From Maribacter dokdonensis DSW-8 (lineage in GTDB: Bacteria > Bacteroidota > Bacteroidia > Flavobacteriales > Flavobacteriaceae), in assembly GCF_001447995.1 (NCBI RefSeq), contig NZ_LDPE01000009.1, positions 1-64,000 of the forward strand: a stretch of DNA of 64,000 nt, in the 5' to 3' direction. The notes under the pieces are model-generated. The model did no database searches. It saw only the letters and a list, made by a program, of their open reading frames with translations, and was not told where the DNA came from. Positions within the stretch are counted from its first letter, which is position 1, and the number at the start of each line of letters is the position of its first letter. Positions 6,414 to 16,820 of this stretch are shown one piece after another. The translations under genes and the position numbers were made by a program.

Positions 6414-8419
6414 TGGCGGTAACGGATAAAAGCATATTAAAAAGGCTCTACATAGTGGCGGGCTGCATGGTGCTCTTTGCGGGCGCTGTGTTATTTAAGT
6501 TGGTCTCCATACAAATTGTGGACGGTGAAAAATACCAGGCCCTTGCCGATACGCGTACCGAGCGTATGTTCACGATCGAGCCCAATAGGGGAAATCTATA
6601 TTCAGATGACGGTAGTCTTTTGGCAACTTCGGTTTCTAAATACACCATCCGTTTTGATGCCGTAACCGTAAGCAACGAAGATTTTAAGGAAAACGTAAAA
6701 CCTTTGGCCGATGCCTTGGCAAAGCAGTTTGGTAAAACATCTTCTCACTACCAGCAAATTTTAAGAAAGGCAAGGGAGAATAAAAATAGGTATGCGTTGA
6801 TCGTACGCAACTTGGATTATTCAGATTACATGGCGGTTAAAAAAATGCCGCTATTCAATAAGGGTGCTTATAAGGGCGGATTGATCATTGAGCAGAAAAC
6901 CAAAAGAGAGCATCCGTTGGGTAAAATTGCCGAGCGTAGTGTTGGGTATGAGCGTGTAGATGAAAATGGATATTATACCCGTGTGGGTATGGAGGGTGCT
7001 TTTGGTGAATACCTAAGGGGTATTTCTGGCAAGCGCTTAAAGCAGAAAATTGCAAAAGGCCAATGGAAGCCTATTGGTAATGATAACATCGTAGAGCCAA
7101 AAGATGGTTATGATGTGTACTCTACCATTGATATCAATATACAGGATATAGCGCACCATGCATTATTGGGGCAGTTGGAGAAATACCAGGCAGATCATGG
7201 AACGGTAATCGTAATGGAGGTAAAGACCGGTGAGGTAAAGGCAATTTCAAACTTGGGACAGACTTCAGAGGGTAAATACTACGAGCGTTTAAATTATGCG
7301 ATAGGTGAATCTCACGAGCCGGGTTCAACCTTTAAGTTGGTGAATTTGGTAGCGGCCTTGGAAGATAAAATTATTGATACCAGTACGGTAATCGATACCG
7401 AAAAGGGGCGTTGGAAAATTTATAGACACTGGGTAAAAGATACCAAGCGTGGCGGTCATGGTAAAATAACCATGTCCAAGGCATTTGAGGTTTCTTCTAA
7501 TGTAGCGTTTGCCAAAATGATCAATGACGGGTATAAAAGCGATCCGGAAAAATATGTAAACAGGCTAATGGCCATGGGTGTGCATAAAGAACTGGGCTTG
7601 CCGGTAGTAGGTGAGGGTAAACCGGTGTTGCGTTACCCTGGGGATAAAGGTTGGTCTGGACTGTCATTGGCGCAAATGGCTTATGGCTACGAGGTTTCTA
7701 TGACTCCCTTACAGACTTTGGCGTTTTACAACGCTATTGCCAATGATGGTGAAATGGTGAAGCCAAGGCTGCTAAAAGAGGTGAAGGAGTGGGACAAGAC
7801 TATTGAGAAGTTCGATAAAAAAGTATTGAACCCTGCTATATGTTCAAAAGAAACCGTAAAAAAGGTACAGCAGATTCTAAAGAATGTAGTAGAAAAAGAA
7901 CATGGAACGGGTCACGGTATGTATTCCAAGAATTTTTCCATGGCTGGGAAAACAGGTACTACGCAAACCAACTATGTCTCTAAAGACCGATCAAAGTACG
8001 AGTATATCTCATCTTTTGCAGGTTATTTTCCGGCAGACGAACCAAAATATTCATGTATAGTGGTAATTCATAAGCCAGATAAAAGTGTAGGGTATTATGG
8101 TGCAGATGTATCTGGACCGGTATTTAAGTCCGTAGCACAGAAAGTCTATGCAACATCGCCATTAACCAGTGAGGTGGATGTCAAAGATGTGTTGGTGGCG
8201 GATAATGAGGATTCTCACAATGGCTATTACAAGAAGGCACAGCAGAAATATGCTGAGGTGCCCAATGTAAAGGGAATGTGTGGAATGGATGCCGTTGCCA
8301 TTTTGGAGAATTTGGGAATTGTAGTAGAGGTGAAAGGGAACGGAAAGGTAAAGCGCCAATCGATCTCTAAGGGAACAGACTTGAAATCAGTGAAAAAAAT
8401 AGTGTTGGAGTTGATATGA
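6413..8419 (+). CDS. ftsI: Septal peptidoglycan transpeptidase FtsI (PBP3) with PASTA domain
   Basis: This is a class B penicillin-binding protein that cross-links septal peptidoglycan in the periplasm as partner of FtsW. It has an N-terminal membrane helix (about 11-33), the dimerisation domain with EPNRGNLY (56-63), and a transpeptidase domain with the active-site SxxK at Ser305-Lys308, SxN at 361-363 and KTG at 513-515. The C-terminal part (about 613-668) is a single PASTA domain (VPNVKGM), common in Bacteroidota and Gram-positive PBPs but absent from E. coli FtsI. Its stop overlaps murE by 4 bp. Confidence 0.96.
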   Translation: MAVTDKSILKRLYIVAGCMVLFAGAVLFKLVSIQIVDGEKYQALADTRTERMFTIEPNRGNLYSDDGSLLATSVSKYTIRFDAVTVSNEDFKENVKPLADALAKQFGKTSSHYQQILRKARENKNRYALIVRNLDYSDYMAVKKMPLFNKGAYKGGLIIEQKTKREHPLGKIAERSVGYERVDENGYYTRVGMEGAFGEYLRGISGKRLKQKIAKGQWKPIGNDNIVEPKDGYDVYSTIDINIQDIAHHALLGQLEKYQADHGTVIVMEVKTGEVKAISNLGQTSEGKYYERLNYAIGESHEPGSTFKLVNLVAALEDKIIDTSTVIDTEKGRWKIYRHWVKDTKRGGHGKITMSKAFEVSSNVAFAKMINDGYKSDPEKYVNRLMAMGVHKELGLPVVGEGKPVLRYPGDKGWSGLSLAQMAYGYEVSMTPLQTLAFYNAIANDGEMVKPRLLKEVKEWDKTIEKFDKKVLNPAICSKETVKKVQQILKNVVEKEHGTGHGMYSKNFSMAGKTGTTQTNYVSKDRSKYEYISSFAGYFPADEPKYSCIVVIHKPDKSVGYYGADVSGPVFKSVAQKVYATSPLTSEVDVKDVLVADNEDSHNGYYKKAQQKYAEVPNVKGMCGMDAVAILENLGIVVEVKGNGKVKRQSISKGTDLKSVKKIVLELI

Positions 8420-9879
8420 TGCAATTGAAAGACATATTATATGGAGTGCGTATTACTGCTGTTAGCGGTACTACCACTTGTGATATAGCTTCGGTGCAGT
8501 TCGATTCCCGTGAAGTGCAAAAATCCGATGCCTTTGTTGCTATAAAAGGTACCATTACCGATGGACATAAATATATAGATGCCGTAGTAAAAGCTGGCGC
8601 AAGAGCGATCATATGCGAAGAGTTGCCCGCAGCTATGGTAGATGATGTGACGTATGTGCAGGTAGAAAGCGGAAATCAAGCATTGGCATTGATGGCTTCT
8701 AACTATTACGGTACGCCATCAAAAAATTTAAAATTGGTAGGTGTTACGGGTACCAATGGTAAAACAACGGTATCTAGTTTGTTGTATCAATTGTTTAAAA
8801 AGGCAGGGTATAAAGTGGGGCTGTTGTCCACTATAAAAATTATGGTAGATGATACCGAGTTTCCTACAAAACATACCACGCCAGATGCATTGGTAATCAA
8901 TAAGCATTTAAAATTAATGAACGATGCCGGTGTGGAATATTGCTTTATGGAAGTGAGTTCACATGGTATTCATCAAAAAAGAACGGAAGGTTTGGCTTTT
9001 GCGGGAGCAATTTTCACCAATCTTTCCCATGATCACCTAGACTATCATAAGACCTTCGCAGAATATCGTGATACCAAGAAAATATTGTTCGATCAGTTGC
9101 CAAAGACGGCTTTTGCGTTGACCAATTTAGATGATAAGAACGGCTTGGTCATGTTGCAGAATACCAAAGCTAGAAAAGCAACGTACGCGCTAAAGAACTA
9201 TGCCGATTATAGGGCACAGATTTTAGAGAACCAGTTTGATGGTCAGTTGTTGAAAATCAATGACAACGAGCTGTGGTCAAAATTAATAGGTCATTTCAAT
9301 GCTTATAATATGCTGGCAATTTATGCAACGGCAGATTTATTGGGCATGGATCAATTGGAAACCCTTCGCTTAATAAGTGAGTTGGAGAATGTAGACGGAA
9401 GGTTTCAATATTATATATCAAAAAATAGAATTACGGCAATAGTTGATTATGCCCATACGCCGGACGCCCTAAAAAATGTGCTTGAGACAATCAACACGTT
9501 GAGAACTGGAAATGAAAACGTCATCACCGTTGTGGGGTGTGGTGGCGATAGAGACAGATCAAAGCGTCCGGTAATGGGTAATATCGCAACGGAAATGAGC
9601 AATAAGGTCATTTTTACATCGGACAACCCTAGAACGGAATCGCCCACGGAAATCATCACCGAAATGGAAGCTGGGGTAGAGCCACAAAATGTAAAAAAGA
9701 TGCTTTCCATTGAAAATAGGGAGCAGGCCATAAAGACAGCGTGTCAATTGGCGGCTGATAACGATATTATTTTGGTTGCGGGAAAAGGGCATGAAACCTA
9801 CCAAGAAACCAACGGTGTTCGTGTTGAATTCGATGATTTTAAAATAGTAAAAGAGCTGTTGAGCAGCCTAGATAAATAA
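8416..9879 (+). CDS. murE: UDP-MurNAc-tripeptide synthetase MurE (meso-DAP type)
   Basis: MurE adds the third amino acid to UDP-MurNAc-L-Ala-D-Glu in the cytoplasm. The ATP-binding loop GVTGTNGKTT is near residue 112, and the Mur ligase middle and C-terminal domains follow. The substrate-specificity motif SDNPRTESP near residue 397 is the DNPR signature of enzymes that use meso-diaminopimelate, so this organism's peptidoglycan is predicted to be of the DAP type. It overlaps ftsI by 4 bp and precedes mraY by 30 bp. Confidence 0.97.
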   Translation: MMQLKDILYGVRITAVSGTTTCDIASVQFDSREVQKSDAFVAIKGTITDGHKYIDAVVKAGARAIICEELPAAMVDDVTYVQVESGNQALALMASNYYGTPSKNLKLVGVTGTNGKTTVSSLLYQLFKKAGYKVGLLSTIKIMVDDTEFPTKHTTPDALVINKHLKLMNDAGVEYCFMEVSSHGIHQKRTEGLAFAGAIFTNLSHDHLDYHKTFAEYRDTKKILFDQLPKTAFALTNLDDKNGLVMLQNTKARKATYALKNYADYRAQILENQFDGQLLKINDNELWSKLIGHFNAYNMLAIYATADLLGMDQLETLRLISELENVDGRFQYYISKNRITAIVDYAHTPDALKNVLETINTLRTGNENVITVVGCGGDRDRSKRPVMGNIATEMSNKVIFTSDNPRTESPTEIITEMEAGVEPQNVKKMLSIENREQAIKTACQLAADNDIILVAGKGHETYQETNGVRVEFDDFKIVKELLSSLDK

Positions 9880-9909
9880 CCAAAGCTTAAAAGCAAGAAT
9901 AAAGATTTT

Positions 9910-11130
9910 ATGTTAACCTACCTGTTTGAATATTTAGAAAAACAATACCAGTTGCCCGGGGCTACGCTGTTTCAGTTTAGTACGTTTCGTGCCGCAATGG
10001 CTATTCTTTTTTCGTTGACGATCGCAACAGTGTACGGTAAGCGTGTAATTCTGTTCTTGCAGAAACAACAAGTTGGTGAAACTATCCGTGATCTAGGTCT
10101 TGATGGGCAAAAGCAAAAAGCGGGTACACCAACTATGGGGGGTGTGATCATTATTATGTCTACCCTGATCCCGGTGTTGTTGTTCGCAAGGTTGGAGAAC
10201 ATTTACATTATACTATTGACCTTTACCATGTTGTGGATGGGTGCAATTGGCTTTTTGGATGATTACATCAAAGTATTTAAAAAGAATAAAGAAGGTTTAA
10301 AAGGCAGGTTTAAGGTTTTGGGTCAGGTAACATTGGGGCTTATAGTTGGTGCAGTATTATACTTTCACCCAGAAGTGACCATGCGTGATCATGATAAGAC
10401 CATAATTACACAAGAGTACACCGTAGAGCAGGTAAAGGGAGAGGAAATTAAATCTACCATGACCACGGTGCCGTTCTTTAAGAATAACGAATTTGACTAT
10501 AGCAATTTAATTTCATGGGCTGGAGAAGGGGCAAAAGAATATGCTTGGTTGCTGTTCGTCCCTATCATCATATTGATCGTAACCGCAGTATCCAACGGTG
10601 CTAATTTAACCGATGGTATAGATGGTCTTGCCGCAGGTACATCGGCAATTATAGTATTTACGTTGGGCATTTTTGCCCTGGTATCAGGTAATATTATTTT
10701 CTCTGATTATTTGGATATCATGTACATACCAAGAGTAGGTGAGTTGTTGATATTCATTACCGCTTTTGTAGGAGCGCTGATCGGGTTTTTGTGGTATAAC
10801 GCGTTTCCGGCACAAGTGTTTATGGGAGATACGGGAAGTTTGACCATAGGTGGGGTTATTGCCGTGATCGCAATTATTGTGCGAAAAGAATTGTTGATTC
10901 CCGTTTTGTGCGGAATCTTCTTTGCAGAGTCGCTCTCAGTTATGATGCAGGTAGGGTATTTCAAGTACACAAAAAAGAAATTTGGCGAGGGTAGACGTAT
11001 ATTTTTAATGTCGCCCTTACATCATCACTATCAGAAAAAAGGGTATCACGAGAGTAAGATCGTAACCCGTTTTTGGATCGTGGGCATTTTATTGGCAATT
11101 GTAACTATAGTGACCTTAAAAATTAGATAA
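9910..11130 (+). CDS. mraY: Phospho-N-acetylmuramoyl-pentapeptide-transferase MraY
   Basis: MraY transfers phospho-MurNAc-pentapeptide to undecaprenyl phosphate, making lipid I at the inner membrane. It is a polytopic protein of 406 residues. Diagnostic motifs are TPTMGGV, the aspartate pair [24 protein letters not shown] and the histidine-rich HHHYQKKG. A loop of about 60 residues between the FLDDYIK region and NLTDG, with charged sequence ([11 protein letters not shown]), is longer than in the 360-residue E. coli enzyme and is typical of Bacteroidota. The last base of its stop is the first base of murD. Confidence 0.97.
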   Translation: MLTYLFEYLEKQYQLPGATLFQFSTFRAAMAILFSLTIATVYGKRVILFLQKQQVGETIRDLGLDGQKQKAGTPTMGGVIIIMSTLIPVLLFARLENIYIILLTFTMLWMGAIGFLDDYIKVFKKNKEGLKGRFKVLGQVTLGLIVGAVLYFHPEVTMRDHDKTIITQEYTVEQVKGEEIKSTMTTVPFFKNNEFDYSNLISWAGEGAKEYAWLLFVPIIILIVTAVSNGANLTDGIDGLAAGTSAIIVFTLGIFALVSGNIIFSDYLDIMYIPRVGELLIFITAFVGALIGFLWYNAFPAQVFMGDTGSLTIGGVIAVIAIIVRKELLIPVLCGIFFAESLSVMMQVGYFKYTKKKFGEGRRIFLMSPLHHHYQKKGYHESKIVTRFWIVGILLAIVTIVTLKIR

Positions 11131-12464
11131 TGGCACTTTTAGTAGTACTAGGCGGAGGGGAAAGTGGAGTAGGAACAGCCATTTTAGCATTGAAAAAAGG
11201 GTACAATGTATTTGTATCCGATAAAGGAAAAATAAAAGAAAAGTATAAAAACGTTCTTGAACATTTTGAGATTGATTGGGAAGAAGAACAGCATTCTGAA
11301 GACCGCATACTAAAAGCCGATTTGGTCATGAAGAGTCCGGGTATTCCGGATAAAGTACCCTTGGTAAAGCAGTTGGTGGGCAAAGGTGTTCCTGTAATAT
11401 CAGAAATAGAATTTGCATCAAAATATACAGATGCCAAAATCATTGGTATAACGGGAAGCAACGGTAAAACCACCACAACCATGTTAACCAACCATATTCT
11501 GGCAAATGCCGGATTACATGTAGGTATGGCGGGTAACATTGGTGATAGTTATGCAAAAATGGTTGCGGAAAATGATTTTGAGTACTACGTACTTGAGATC
11601 AGTAGTTTTCAATTGGACGGCATTATAGATTTTAAACCACACATTGCCGTGATTACGAATATTACACCGGATCATTTAGATCGGTATGAGTATGAGTTTG
11701 AAAATTACATCGCATCAAAATTCAGAATAGCGGAAAACCAGGACGAAAACGATTATTTGATTTATGACGCAGATGATACGGTTTTGGTGGATTGGCTGAA
11801 CAAGCACCCGGTTAAATCAAAATTAATGCCCTTTTCATTGAATAACGTAGTTGAACAAGGTGCATTTATAGAACAAAACGAGATAATAATAAAAACAACA
11901 ACAGACACTATTAGCATGACGAAGAACACTTTGGCCTTAGAAGGTCAGCACAATGTAAAGAACACTATGGCAGCGGCAACAATTGCAAAATTGGTCGGCA
12001 TTCGTAAAGAGACCATAAGAGCCTGTGTTTCTAATTTTCAAGGGGCTCCCCACCGTTTGGAAAAGGTGTTGAAAATACATCATGTGGAGTATATAAACGA
12101 CTCAAAGGCAACTAATGTAAACGCTGCCTATTACGCATTGGATAGTATGAAAACACCTACTGTGTGGATCGTAGGTGGGGTAGACAAAGGAAATGAGTAT
12201 ATGGAGCTAATGCCATTGGTACGTGAAAAGGTAAAGGCGATTATTTGCTTGGGTGAGAATAATGAAAAGATCAAGCACGTATTCGGTAAGGCTGTTGACC
12301 TTTTAGTGGAAACCTATGCTATGGAAGAAGCGGTAAAGGTTGCCTATAAAATTGCGGAACGTGGAGATACCGTATTGTTATCACCTGCGTGTGCAAGTTT
12401 TGATCTATTTAAAAATTATGAAGATCGCGGAGATCAATTTAAGAACTGTGTAAAAAACCTATAA
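11130..12464 (+). CDS. murD: UDP-MurNAc-L-alanine:D-glutamate ligase MurD
   Basis: MurD adds D-glutamate to UDP-MurNAc-L-alanine. The N-terminal Rossmann-like domain begins LVVLGGGESGVG, the ATP loop GITGSNGKTTT is near residue 107, followed by EISSFQLDG, TPDHLDR and the C-terminal domain with NDSKATN and SPACASFD. 444 residues is normal. It shares one base with mraY, and ftsW begins after a single spacer base. Confidence 0.97.
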   Translation: MALLVVLGGGESGVGTAILALKKGYNVFVSDKGKIKEKYKNVLEHFEIDWEEEQHSEDRILKADLVMKSPGIPDKVPLVKQLVGKGVPVISEIEFASKYTDAKIIGITGSNGKTTTTMLTNHILANAGLHVGMAGNIGDSYAKMVAENDFEYYVLEISSFQLDGIIDFKPHIAVITNITPDHLDRYEYEFENYIASKFRIAENQDENDYLIYDADDTVLVDWLNKHPVKSKLMPFSLNNVVEQGAFIEQNEIIIKTTTDTISMTKNTLALEGQHNVKNTMAAATIAKLVGIRKETIRACVSNFQGAPHRLEKVLKIHHVEYINDSKATNVNAAYYALDSMKTPTVWIVGGVDKGNEYMELMPLVREKVKAIICLGENNEKIKHVFGKAVDLLVETYAMEEAVKVAYKIAERGDTVLLSPACASFDLFKNYEDRGDQFKNCVKNL

Positions 12465-12465
12465 G

Positions 12466-13674
12466 GTGTTGAATATATTCCAAAATATAAAAGGAGATAA
12501 AGCCATTTGGGCCATTGCGGCACTCTTGGCCTTGTTTTCATTTTTGCCGGTATATAGTGCCAGTAGTAATTTGGTATATGTAGTGGGCAATGGTACGCCG
12601 GTTGGTCACTTGGTAAAACATGCCATACTGTTGTTTTTAGGTTTTGGAATTATTTATGGGGTACATAAAATACCCACGCATTTCTTCAAGGGGCTTTCTA
12701 TGATAGCACTGCCCATTGTATTGGTGTTGCTCATATTTGTTTTGGCTCAAGGCACATCCAGTGGTGGTACCAATGATAGTCGTTGGATCCGTTTGCCTTT
12801 GGTAGGCTTTGGTTTTCAGCCTTCGAATTTAGCGGCGGTAGTATTGATGATCTATGTAGCGCGCTATTTTTCAAAGGTGAGGGATATTAAAATAACCTTT
12901 AAAGAAAGTATACTGCCATTGTGGTTACCGGTTTTCTTAGTGGTGGCATTAATATTGCCCGCTAACTTTTCAACGGCGGCCATTGTATTCTCTATGGTGA
13001 TGGTATTGTGTTTTTTAGGAGGATACCCAATGAAATATTTATTGGGGATCGTGGGTACGGGAATACTGTTTTTATCCATTTTCATATTAACGGCGAAAGC
13101 TTTTCCGGATCTATTCCCGAATAGGGTTGACACATGGATGAGCCGTATAGATAGTTTCTCCAATCCGGATGATACTGAAGGCACTTATCAAATAGAACGT
13201 GCAAAGATTGCGATAGCAACCGGTGGTATTGTAGGTAAAGGAGCAGGTAAAAGTGTACAAAAGAACTTTTTGCCACAGAGTTCATCGGATTTTATTTACG
13301 CGATAATCGTAGAGGAATATGGTCTAGTAGGCGGATTCATTTTAATGCTTTTTTACATGTTCTTGTTGTTTAGGATAGTGGTAGTGGCAAATGGCTGTGC
13401 AACCATATTCAGCAAATTGTTGGTGTTGGGTGTTGGGTTGCCTATAGTGTTTCAGGCATTGATAAATATGGCGGTAGCGGTAGAGCTGTTTCCGGTAACG
13501 GGGCAAAATTTACCATTGATCAGTAGTGGTGGTACTTCTAGTTGGATGACCTGTTTGGCAATAGGCATCATATTGAGTGCAAGTAATAAAAGTATAGCCC
13601 AGGAGAGTGCTTCTGGCAATGATGTTGATATAGACGAGACTAACCCTTTAGAGATTTTAAGTGGGCAGTTATAA
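12466..13674 (+). CDS. ftsW: Septal peptidoglycan glycosyltransferase FtsW (SEDS family)
   Basis: FtsW polymerises lipid II into septal glycan strands together with FtsI. The 402-residue protein has about ten membrane segments. SEDS motifs include the conserved late loop [12 protein letters not shown] and the WIRLP and QPSNLA segments. The start is a GTG one base after the murD stop; the next codon is TTG, which is an alternative. The 3' end overlaps murG by 14 bp. The acidic cytoplasmic tail ([14 protein letters not shown]) is unusual only in sequence, not in position. Confidence 0.96.
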   Translation: MLNIFQNIKGDKAIWAIAALLALFSFLPVYSASSNLVYVVGNGTPVGHLVKHAILLFLGFGIIYGVHKIPTHFFKGLSMIALPIVLVLLIFVLAQGTSSGGTNDSRWIRLPLVGFGFQPSNLAAVVLMIYVARYFSKVRDIKITFKESILPLWLPVFLVVALILPANFSTAAIVFSMVMVLCFLGGYPMKYLLGIVGTGILFLSIFILTAKAFPDLFPNRVDTWMSRIDSFSNPDDTEGTYQIERAKIAIATGGIVGKGAGKSVQKNFLPQSSSDFIYAIIVEEYGLVGGFILMLFYMFLLFRIVVVANGCATIFSKLLVLGVGLPIVFQALINMAVAVELFPVTGQNLPLISSGGTSSWMTCLAIGIILSASNKSIAQESASGNDVDIDETNPLEILSGQL

Positions 13675-14749
13675 GTTTATTTTGTCGGGCGGAGGTACCG
13701 GCGGACATATTTATCCGGCGATAGCCATAGCGAACGAGTTGAAAAGGCGGTATCCAGATGCTGAATTTTTGTTCGTTGGTGCGAAGGATAGAATGGAGAT
13801 GGAAAAAGTACCGCAAGCGGGGTACAAAATAGAGGGATTGTGGATTACGGGAATTCAGCGAAAACTGACCCTAAAAAATCTACTATTTCCAATAAAATTG
13901 ATAAGTAGTTTAATGAGAGCAAATAGCATCGTATCGAAGTTTAAGCCCCATGCCGTAATTGGTACAGGTGGTTTTGCTAGTGGTCCGTTGTTAAAAATGG
14001 CGACGACGAAGGGTATTCCTTGTGTTTTGCAAGAGCAGAATTCCTTTGCGGGTATTACCAATAAACTATTAAAGGATAAAGTGGAGAAAATCTGTGTGGC
14101 CTATGAGGGTATGGAGAAGTTTTTTCCAAAAGACAAAATAGTATTGACAGGTAACCCTGTTAGATCAGATTTGGTGGAATTGAAAGCTACCAAAGAAGAA
14201 GCTTTAGATTATTTTGAATTGACCACCAATAAGAAAGTGTTGTTGGTGTTGGGTGGCAGTTTAGGGGCTAGGCGCATAAATCAATTAGTAGCGGATCATT
14301 TAGCATACTTTGAAGATTTGGGATTACAGGTAATCTGGCAATGTGGTAAAGGGTACTATAAAACCTATAGAACCCATCAGTCGGCTAATATAAAAGTACA
14401 TGCCTTTTTGAATTCTATGGATAAAGCATATGTAGCGGCAGATTTCATTATTTCAAGGGCAGGTGCAGGTGCGGTGTCAGAACTGTGTTTGGTAGGAAAG
14501 CCTACATTTTTTATTCCGTCACCGGTGGTGGCAGAAGATCATCAGACCATGAATGCATTGGCATTGGTAAAACAGCATGCGGCAGTAATGATCAGGGAAA
14601 AAGAGCTTGATGAGCAATTTAAGATGCAGTTTGAATCGGTCTTTAATACATCGGAAAAGCAAGAGGAATTAGCAAGGAATATCAAGGCAATGGCATTACC
14701 GAATGCTACGGCTGATATTTGTGATGAAATAGAAAAATTAATACAATAA
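13661..14749 (+). CDS. murG: UDP-GlcNAc:undecaprenyl-PP-MurNAc-pentapeptide GlcNAc transferase MurG
   Basis: MurG converts lipid I to lipid II on the inner face of the membrane. It is a GT-B fold glycosyltransferase of 362 residues. The N-terminal glycine loop [11 protein letters not shown] (from about residue 9) binds the acceptor diphosphate, and the C-terminal motifs [10 protein letters not shown] and [11 protein letters not shown] bind UDP-GlcNAc. It begins with GTG at 13661 inside the end of ftsW (14-bp overlap), indicating translational coupling. Only one base separates it from murC. Confidence 0.97.
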   Translation: MGSYKFILSGGGTGGHIYPAIAIANELKRRYPDAEFLFVGAKDRMEMEKVPQAGYKIEGLWITGIQRKLTLKNLLFPIKLISSLMRANSIVSKFKPHAVIGTGGFASGPLLKMATTKGIPCVLQEQNSFAGITNKLLKDKVEKICVAYEGMEKFFPKDKIVLTGNPVRSDLVELKATKEEALDYFELTTNKKVLLVLGGSLGARRINQLVADHLAYFEDLGLQVIWQCGKGYYKTYRTHQSANIKVHAFLNSMDKAYVAADFIISRAGAGAVSELCLVGKPTFFIPSPVVAEDHQTMNALALVKQHAAVMIREKELDEQFKMQFESVFNTSEKQEELARNIKAMALPNATADICDEIEKLIQ

Positions 14750-14750
14750 A

Positions 14751-16106
14751 ATGAACGTAGCGCAAATACATAGAGTGTATTTTATTGGCATAGGAGGCAT
14801 TGGTATGTCTGCTTTGGCGCGTTATTTTGCGTTCATAGATAAAACGGTTTCCGGATACGATAAGACCGAGAGTCCGTTGACCCATGAACTGGCAGCTTCT
14901 GGTATGGATATTCACTATAAGGACAGTATTGACCTAGTGGAAGAAGTGTATAAGAATGACCCGGAACATACCTTGGTAGTGTATACGCCCGCGGTACCAT
15001 CAAACCATACGGAATATCAGTTCTTTTTACAGAATGGATTTACCATTAAAAAACGATCAGAAGTATTGGGTCTAATTACCAAAGATTCTTTTTGTTTGGC
15101 AGTTGCAGGAACACATGGTAAAACGACCACCTCTAGTATTCTGGCGCATTTGTTAAAAGAAACAGGTGTAAAAATGACCGCTTTCTTAGGTGGCATATCA
15201 GAAGATTTCAATAGTAATTTCTTGTTGGAAGGAACGGAATATTCTGTTGTTGAGGCAGATGAATTTGATCGTTCATTTATGCAATTAACACCAAATGTAG
15301 CCTGTGTTACCTCTATGGATGCAGATCATTTAGATATTTATGGAGATGCCCAAGAGCTGGAAAAAACATTTAAGGATTTTACCAAGCGGTTAAAGCCGGG
15401 CGGCACCTTATTTGTGCGTAACGGGTTGCCTTTAAAAGGGTTGACCTATGGTATAGAAGACGATTCGGATTATTGCATCCGGAACATAAAAATAGAACAT
15501 GGCACCTACATATTCGATTTGGAGACCCCCGACCTCAAACTAGAAGGGGTTGAATTTAACAAGCCAGGAAGGCATAATCTGCTCAATGGTTTAGTGGCTT
15601 TTGCGATGGCGATGCAAGCAGGTCCCCCGCCGCATCGCCTTGCACAGGCACTGTCTACCTTTAAGGGAGTGCAAAGAAGATTTTCATATCAGATAAAAAA
15701 TGATGATTTCATTTATATCGACGATTATGCGCATCATCCTACTGAGATCAATGCGGTTTATGAAGCCGTCTCGGAAATGCATCCCAATAAAAAAGTGTTG
15801 GCAATTTTTCAACCGCACCTGTTTTCAAGAACACGTGATTTTGCGAACGAGTTTGCACAAAGCTTGTCACGCTTTGAAAATGTGCTGTTGTTAGATATAT
15901 ACCCGGCTAGGGAAGAGCCTATTACAGGGGTAGATTCAGAATGGTTGTTAGGTAAAATGACAAACGGTAATAGAAAATTAATTTCAAAGGAACAAATGCT
16001 TTCTGAGGTAAAAAATCAAAATCCAGAAGTATTGATAACAATGGGAGCCGGAGATATAGGCTTGGAAGTAGTGAAAATAAAAAAAGAAATGTCTTATGCG
16101 GGTTAA
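14751..16106 (+). CDS. murC: UDP-N-acetylmuramate:L-alanine ligase MurC
   Basis: MurC attaches the first L-alanine of the stem peptide. The N-terminal Rossmann motif GIGGIGMSALARY (from about residue 13), the ATP loop AGTHGKTTT near residue 120, VEADEFDRSF and DDYAHHPTEI identify it clearly. The 451-residue length is normal. It overlaps ftsQ by 11 bp. In many Proteobacteria ddl or murB sits between murC and ftsQ; neither is here. Confidence 0.97.
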   Translation: MNVAQIHRVYFIGIGGIGMSALARYFAFIDKTVSGYDKTESPLTHELAASGMDIHYKDSIDLVEEVYKNDPEHTLVVYTPAVPSNHTEYQFFLQNGFTIKKRSEVLGLITKDSFCLAVAGTHGKTTTSSILAHLLKETGVKMTAFLGGISEDFNSNFLLEGTEYSVVEADEFDRSFMQLTPNVACVTSMDADHLDIYGDAQELEKTFKDFTKRLKPGGTLFVRNGLPLKGLTYGIEDDSDYCIRNIKIEHGTYIFDLETPDLKLEGVEFNKPGRHNLLNGLVAFAMAMQAGPPPHRLAQALSTFKGVQRRFSYQIKNDDFIYIDDYAHHPTEINAVYEAVSEMHPNKKVLAIFQPHLFSRTRDFANEFAQSLSRFENVLLLDIYPAREEPITGVDSEWLLGKMTNGNRKLISKEQMLSEVKNQNPEVLITMGAGDIGLEVVKIKKEMSYAG

Positions 16107-16815
16107 TTTGGGCTTTATAAAATTAGCGGCGTTGATACTTGTAATCACTGGGCTGTACGCTTTTTCTAACGAAAGAAATAGTGCAAAACAGGTGGCCGGT
16201 ATGAAGGTAGAATTCATTGGTGACCAAAATTTATACCTCACTGAAGGGACGGTTAATAAATTGTTAATACAAAATTGCGGAGGGCTCAAAAATGTGCCTA
16301 AAGAAAATATAGTTTTGAATACTGTAGAAAAGGCCCTTGAGGCCAATGAAATGGTGAAAAGTGCCCAGGTCTATCTTACAATAGATGGCGAGCTTACGTC
16401 GAAAATAGTTCAACGGAAACCAATCGGACGCATAGAAGGGGATAAAAAGTTCTATTTAGATGATGAAGGAAAGAGAATGCCGCTTTCCAATAATCATTCA
16501 GCTAGAGTTCCCATTATAACAGGCAATATCAGTGGTAAAAGCCTTGAGGATGTCTATGTCATATTGGAACATATAAATAAGGACGATTTTTTTCGAAAAT
16601 CGGTAATAGGTATTCACGTTCAAGGTGATAGTGAATATCAATTACGGTTAAGGCTTAATAATTTTGTTGTAAACATAGGCGGTATTGAAGACTTAGAGGC
16701 CAAGTTCAGCAATTTTAAGGCATTTTATGCCAAAGCGAACAAGGATGAAACCTTGGAGGATTATGCGGTAGTAAGTTTAGAATTCAATAACCAGGTGGTG
16801 TGCACTAAAATATAA
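16096..16815 (+). CDS. ftsQ: Cell division protein FtsQ
   Basis: FtsQ/DivIB is a bitopic divisome scaffold. The 239-residue protein has one N-terminal membrane helix (about residues 7-23), a POTRA-like segment (VEFIGDQNLYLTEGTVNKLL) and a periplasmic beta domain. Sequence conservation is low, so the name relies partly on the location between murC and ftsA. ATG at 16096 lies within the end of murC. The spacing to ftsA is 5 bp. Confidence 0.93.
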   Translation: MRVNLGFIKLAALILVITGLYAFSNERNSAKQVAGMKVEFIGDQNLYLTEGTVNKLLIQNCGGLKNVPKENIVLNTVEKALEANEMVKSAQVYLTIDGELTSKIVQRKPIGRIEGDKKFYLDDEGKRMPLSNNHSARVPIITGNISGKSLEDVYVILEHINKDDFFRKSVIGIHVQGDSEYQLRLRLNNFVVNIGGIEDLEAKFSNFKAFYAKANKDETLEDYAVVSLEFNNQVVCTKI

Positions 16816-16820
16816 TTAAA